In this document: in pieces, positions 60,563-64,000 of the stretch
Layout: each line of letters opens with the position of its first letter
Numbering within the stretch: the stretch's first letter is position 1
DNA from: Ktedonobacteraceae bacterium
GTDB lineage: Bacteria > Chloroflexota > Ktedonobacteria > Ktedonobacterales > Ktedonobacteraceae
DNA length: 64,000 nt
Direction: 5' to 3'
Assembly (NCBI GenBank): GCA_035653615.1
Contig: DASRBN010000012.1
Coordinates: 124,001-188,000 of the forward strand
The notes under the pieces: model-generated
The model's input: the letters and a program-made list of their open reading frames with translations, nothing else
Told to the model about the DNA's origin: nothing
Database searches by the model: none
Made by a program: the position numbers and the translations under genes

Positions 60563-60910
60563 TTACTCTTCATCTTCGGCCTGCCTATCGAGATAGGCCA
60601 AGAGATCACGCCAGCCTTCGGGGCTCTTAATCGTTTCGGTAGCGCGTCGGAAGAAGCGCATCGCATCCTTGTCCCGCGCGATAGCCTCCAACACCGGCGG
60701 CACCTTGTTGGCAAGCTCCATCAACTCCAGTTCATCGACCTCTAGAATCCGCGCCAGGTCCTGAAGAGTCTTGATGGAGGGTGTATGCTCAAGACGATTA
60801 TTCTCGATCTTGGAGAGATAGCTGAAATCGACGCCAGCCTGCTCAGCGAGTTGACGTTGTGTGAGGTGGTGCTGGCGTCGCAACTCCTTAATATATTCTC
60901 CCAGTGTCAT
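60563..60910 (-). CDS. XRE-family repressor of the Argonaute operon
   Basis: 115 residues from the ATG at 60910 (AGGGG upstream). The frame is open further back only through the promoter. A helix-turn-helix of the XRE type covers about 4-62: LTQRQLAEQAGVDFSYLSKI followed by ENNRLEHTPSIKTLQDLA. The C-terminal half is helical and acidic. The 19-bp palindrome over its own -35 box makes autorepression likely. Because the nuclease gene starts 78 bases downstream with no separate promoter seen, it probably controls the whole operon. Confidence 0.9.
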   Translation of the reverse strand: MTLGEYIKELRRQHHLTQRQLAEQAGVDFSYLSKIENNRLEHTPSIKTLQDLARILEVDELELMELANKVPPVLEAIARDKDAMRFFRRATETIKSPEGWRDLLAYLDRQAEDEE

Positions 60911-60935
60911 AGCGCACCCCTTTCTCCTATCCACA

Positions 60936-60981
60936 AGTATACCAAAATGTTGACTTGAAGTCAACATCAACTTCGTTGATT
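60936..60981 (-). promoter_or_regulatory. Promoter and palindromic operator of the Argonaute operon
   Basis: Minus strand: -35 TTGACT (60959-60964), 17-base spacer, -10 TATACT (60936-60941), 26 bases before the XRE start. TGTTGACTTGAAGTCAACA at 60948-60966 is a perfect palindrome about one centre base and covers the -35 and part of the spacer. Just upstream ATCAAC-TTC-GTTGAT (60966-60980) is a second, shorter palindrome with a similar half-site. A bound XRE dimer would block RNA polymerase. Confidence 0.82.
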
Positions 60982-61034
60982 CTGCGGATAAGCTTTTTTC
61001 ACCGAAAGACATGCTCAGTCAATCTTCTCAGAAC

Positions 61035-61200
61035 CTCATTTTCGTCCAAATTAATGACACGAAATGAGATGGCCTGAGAGCCAGGAGAAATGGTTGAGCT
61101 ACGACAATACCCGTTGTTGTCGAGCTAATGCTGCCCACCCTCTCAAGGCTGTACAGAACTCGCTTCTCACTTTTTTTACGCTATTTTGGACGAAAATTAG
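61035..61200. repeat. MITE-like element with inverted ends
   Basis: CTCATTTTCGTCCAAATTA at 61035-61053 and the inverted copy at 61182-61200 (reading CTAATTTTCGTCCAAAATA on the minus strand) match at 17 of 19 positions. They enclose about 128 bases without a gene. Size and ends resemble a miniature inverted-repeat element. No clear target-site duplication was seen. Confidence 0.5.
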
Positions 61201-61718
61201 GCAGAAAGATGGGTTGAGATGCTCGAAACGACACAGGAACGATGGGACGCTTCATGTGAATGAGTTGGCGGCCAGGTGCTAAATCTATGTTTAACAAGAT
61301 TCACGAGAATTGCGCTGGTTGGCTGCCATACGTCCCCTTTTTATGCCCCTGTCATCTCCACTTCGTCTTTAAGATTGATGAAAGGAGCATCAGGTCTCAG
61401 GCGATAGCATCCTCTTTTTTGCCGAATCTCTCAGTGTTTGAAACGATGTCTGACAGCCGAGTCCACCTTGTCAGACAACACGGCGATTTCCCCGGCGATG
61501 TCTAACATCTTGCTGCGGCGAGCAGGGGCGTGCATTGACGAACACGCACGTCCTCTGTGAAAGAGGAAAAATCGTCCTTAAGACTATCTTCACTCAGGCG
61601 TGAGAAAATAGAACACAGAAAAAATTTGCCATGTTTGCTCTCGATTCCCACAGCCAATGCGGTTATGCTTGTCTCATCTGTAAACGCTCTCATAAGAGAG
61701 GAAAAGGAGGGAGAAGAG
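61201..61718. other. Gap without a recognised feature
   Basis: No convincing gene, RNA or repeat was found between the MITE-like element and the hypothetical gene at 61719. Short frames lack ribosome sites. TTGACG at 61537-61542 might be a -35 box but has no good -10. Confidence 0.4.
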
Positions 61719-62792
61719 ATGGAGCCCTATGTGAACTCTCCGCAGTTTACTGCCCGTCCAGTTCAACCCTGGTATGCAAAGCAGGAGATGGTAGAGGCCG
61801 CCAGGGCCTATGGCTATGAGGCAACCGAGGCGCTTTTGGACGATTGGATCAAGAAAGGGTTGATGGGGCACGCTGAACGAGCCGGACTTGGGCGCGGGCG
61901 CGGCTCTGTTGCCTGGTGGTCCGCTTCACAATTTACGCTGTTTGTAGAATGTCTCAAAGCGCGACAGCTTGGAAATCTCCGGATTGGCCAATTGTGCGCG
62001 TTTCCGGTATGGAGATGGGTCTACTTGAGAGAGCTAGGAGGGGTGAAGCTTCCTCAAGTCAAGCGTGCTATGGAGACCTGGGTTGCTTCCGTCAAGAGCA
62101 CAATCACTGAGCGTGAGCGCAAAGAGGTGCGCAAAGGAATGAAGAAGCTGCAGGGGCGCGGCGCTTCTGGAAAACTGGCCTTAATTCAGGAACTCACCGC
62201 CATCGGGTCCTTTCAGAAGGACCCAGATCCAGACCTGCTCCGCTACCTGCTCGAGCCCGTGGTGACCGACTCTCCTCTCCAGGTCACTCTGGAGAACGGA
62301 GAAACACGCTCATCCGACATCGAAATGCTTGCGACGCTCTACCCTCTGCGCATGAGGGCCTTCCGGCAGTATGAGCAAAAGATCGCTGGTCTACCCGATA
62401 CCGTGTGGGAGTGGGCGCGGACCTTCCTACTCTTCCTGCAGTACCAGGGGCAGCGGGCGCAGCCGGTACTCGCGCGCAGCCGACGGTTGGCCGAACGCTA
62501 TCACCGCCTTACCATCTATGATGTCCTCTGGGGCTGCTGCTATGACCTGCTCACACCCCTCTCACTGGCAGCCCTGGAAGCGGTCCCAGATCAGTCCAGC
62601 CGCGATCCCCTGCCGTTTCTTTCCTACCGGGCGTGGCAGGCAGGGGAAGCGACCGCGCGAGTCACCACGACCCTGGTTCCATCTCAACTCCTGCTGCCCG
62701 GTGGGGACCCGCTCATCTATCTGCGCAATGAGGTGGGCATTGCCTACCAGGAACACCTCTATAGCTTTACGCTTAATCTGCCGTTTCTCTGA
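61719..62792 (+). CDS. Hypothetical protein with MerR-like N-terminal DNA-binding domain
   Basis: 357 residues from the ATG at 61719 with AAGGAGGGAG upstream; the frame runs further back without a ribosome site. Residues about 15-80 (YAKQEMVEAARAYGYEATEA, then LDDWIKKGLMGHAERAGLGRGRGSVAWW) look like a MerR-type winged helix: a helix-turn-helix followed by a wing with G-R-G-S. The remainder is helical, with basic and tryptophan-rich stretches, and resembles nothing I know. It may be a regulator of an accessory element. It precedes the glycosyltransferase gene on the same strand. Confidence 0.65.
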   Translation: MEPYVNSPQFTARPVQPWYAKQEMVEAARAYGYEATEALLDDWIKKGLMGHAERAGLGRGRGSVAWWSASQFTLFVECLKARQLGNLRIGQLCAFPVWRWVYLRELGGVKLPQVKRAMETWVASVKSTITERERKEVRKGMKKLQGRGASGKLALIQELTAIGSFQKDPDPDLLRYLLEPVVTDSPLQVTLENGETRSSDIEMLATLYPLRMRAFRQYEQKIAGLPDTVWEWARTFLLFLQYQGQRAQPVLARSRRLAERYHRLTIYDVLWGCCYDLLTPLSLAALEAVPDQSSRDPLPFLSYRAWQAGEATARVTTTLVPSQLLLPGGDPLIYLRNEVGIAYQEHLYSFTLNLPFL

Positions 62793-62924
62793 ATCGCCCG
62801 TTCGCCGGACGGTCTTCCAGCAGAGCAGGCGGAGATGCGAGGCTTCGACGAGGCCAGCAAGCTGTGGTGGGAATGGGCGTGGTGCTCGACGCGCAAGAGA
62901 AGCAAGCATATTGGGAGAAATGGG

Positions 62925-63857
62925 ATGACATTTGTAAGCTCTTACACGATCAGGCCCGTGCAGGTAGGTTCCGGACAGGCTCCCTGCCGCCTGGACCTTT
63001 CGGACCTCTCACTGGTAGTGCCTGTCTACAACAACCGACATGGGGTCCAGCGGCTATTGGTGGCGTGTCTGGATATGTTTTCGCCAGGTCGCTGCCCCCG
63101 AGAGATTATTATCGTTGATAATCTCTCCACTCCCCCGCTCACCGTTCCCCGGTTCGCCTCCTGGGGCCTTCCGCTGCAGGTACTCTCGTGCCGTCGGCCA
63201 GGTACTGCTGCGGCGCGCAACCTTGGCGCCCGGACCGCGACAGGCGAGTGGGTGCTCTTTCTGGATAGCGACTGTCTGCCGACGCCCAACCTGATTGAGG
63301 GCTACCAACGCGCCATCAACGGCGCAGTTGCCTATGCTGGGGTAGTGCGTGCGGCACATGGTGATCCGCTGTCACGGTACTATGACACCCAGGGGATCTT
63401 CTCTCCTCCGCCTGTGCGGCACCAGGGAAGAGAGCATCCGGCATACCTGATTACCGCCAATGCGCTCGTATGGCGGCAGGCCCTTGCTCGGGTGGGCGGC
63501 TTCGACGAGCGGTTTCCTAACGCCGGAGGAGAGGACGTTGATCTCGGTCTGCGCCTGTGGCGTATCGGGCCGCTAGCCTATGCGCCACAGGCGCAGGTGC
63601 TCCATGCTACCGAGCCTCGTCTGGGTGCCTTTATACGCCGGTTCGTCCGCTATGGACGCGCGAATCGCTTGCTCAGCGTCCGCTATCAAGTCGATCTAAC
63701 GCCGCAGCGGTTTGTCCCGCAGCGGGATACCGCGCTGAATCATGTGCTGGCTGACCTGCAGTTCGCCGCGCTGTGGTGGGGATACGTAACGACAAGACCT
63801 GGGAGATCCTGGTCAGTCCCTTCACTGGAAATCCCATGGCGCCTTGACCTTGAATAA
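62925..63857 (+). CDS. Family 2 glycosyltransferase (GT-A fold)
   Basis: 310 residues from the ATG at 62925 (GGGAGAA upstream). LSLVVPVYNNRHGVQRLLVA opens the GT-A fold, RPGTAAARNLGARTATGEWV is the nucleotide-sugar helix and LFLDSDC carries the metal-binding D-S-D. GGFDERFPNAGGEDVDLGLR provides the acceptor-side acids (ED). It transfers a sugar from a nucleotide donor, probably to a cell-surface glycan, in the cytoplasm; there are no membrane helices. No other surface-polysaccharide genes are visible in the window. Confidence 0.85.
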   Translation: MTFVSSYTIRPVQVGSGQAPCRLDLSDLSLVVPVYNNRHGVQRLLVACLDMFSPGRCPREIIIVDNLSTPPLTVPRFASWGLPLQVLSCRRPGTAAARNLGARTATGEWVLFLDSDCLPTPNLIEGYQRAINGAVAYAGVVRAAHGDPLSRYYDTQGIFSPPPVRHQGREHPAYLITANALVWRQALARVGGFDERFPNAGGEDVDLGLRLWRIGPLAYAPQAQVLHATEPRLGAFIRRFVRYGRANRLLSVRYQVDLTPQRFVPQRDTALNHVLADLQFAALWWGYVTTRPGRSWSVPSLEIPWRLDLE

Positions 63858-64000
63858 GAGGCTGACATTAGAACGGTTCTGCGCCGACCAGCCTCACTTC
63901 ACACGTCTTTTGATCCAGCGACCAATTGCGGGGAACATCGAATCGGCGTGGAAACAGAGCGAAAGGAAAGACACGCTCAGCCCAGCTATCCACACTGTGC
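63850..64000 (+). CDS. Possible partial ORF at the window end
   Basis: From a TTG at 63850, overlapping the glycosyltransferase stop, a frame stays open to base 64000 and reads RFCADQPHFTRLLIQRPIAG and onward. It looks protein-like but has no clear ribosome site. The rest lies outside the window, and no family can be given. Confidence 0.3.
   Translation, partial: MNKRLTLERFCADQPHFTRLLIQRPIAGNIESAWKQSERKDTLSPAIHTV

Overview
The window looks like a piece of a Chloroflexota chromosome, most likely of the Ktedonobacteria type. This is an inference from gene content: a lactaldehyde-type rhamnose operon coupled to lutABC, many F420- or flavin-dependent oxidoreductases, FAA hydrolases, MerR-like and resolvase-like hypothetical proteins, and dispersed intergenic repeats containing TCATTCTGAGCGCAGCGAAG. 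No rRNA and no intact tRNA is present. No database search was run; all family calls rest on motifs read in the translations.

Layout. (1) 1-7,493, minus strand: L-rhamnose to pyruvate operon (rhaI, rhaEW fusion, rhaB, lutA, lutB, start of lutC). The fused aldolase/dehydrogenase yields lactate, which LutABC oxidises. (2) 7,685-11,062, minus: a two-domain VOC/extradiol-dioxygenase-like protein, a MetE-like protein and an M24 peptidase homologue that has lost its metal ligands. (3) 11,449-37,091: a catabolic island for hydroxylated aromatic acids. It holds a salicylate-type adenylating ligase, a salicylyl-CoA 5-hydroxylase-like monooxygenase, gentisate 1,2-dioxygenase, two FAA (fumarylpyruvate-hydrolase-like) proteins, an HpaB-type monooxygenase, flavin reductase, two ACMSD-type amidohydrolases, a dihydroxyphthalate-decarboxylase-like protein, an MFS carrier and an IclR regulator. 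Three paralogous Asp-box beta-propellers without signal peptides are scattered among its transcription units. Four promoters share one architecture, with paired 17-bp operators directly after the -10 box; I propose they form the IclR regulon. (4) 37,351-40,920: a nucleotidyltransferase, three tiny genes, a fatty-acid desaturase and a TetR regulator. (5) 41,067-51,790: a second catabolic island of two DszC-like flavin monooxygenases, flavin reductase, LLM monooxygenase, CocE esterase, alpha/beta hydrolase, MFS carrier and acyl-CoA synthetase. It is driven by promoters carrying the palindrome CTAGC-NNN-GCTAG, including a 27-bp perfect inverted repeat that forms face-to-face divergent promoters.

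(6) From 52,159 the character changes. A 3' fragment of a tRNA-Gly(TCC) gene looks like an attachment-site remnant. To its right come catalytically degenerate resolvase-like proteins and nucleotidyltransferase copies, one of them broken. (7) 55,467-60,910, minus: a five-gene operon consisting of an XRE repressor with its own palindromic operator, a Cas4/RecB-like nuclease with four Fe-S-type cysteines, a long prokaryotic Argonaute with an intact-looking PIWI catalytic set, a small helical protein and an HELGH zinc-metallopeptidase-like protein. This is the strongest candidate for an undescribed system: Argonaute-based defence with a possible protease-controlled repressor. (8) 61,035-64,000: a short MITE-like repeat, a MerR-like hypothetical protein, a family 2 glycosyltransferase and a possible partial ORF.

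The orientation of the tRNA fragment predicts that everything to its right, including the Argonaute operon, lies on an integrated element whose other end is beyond the window.
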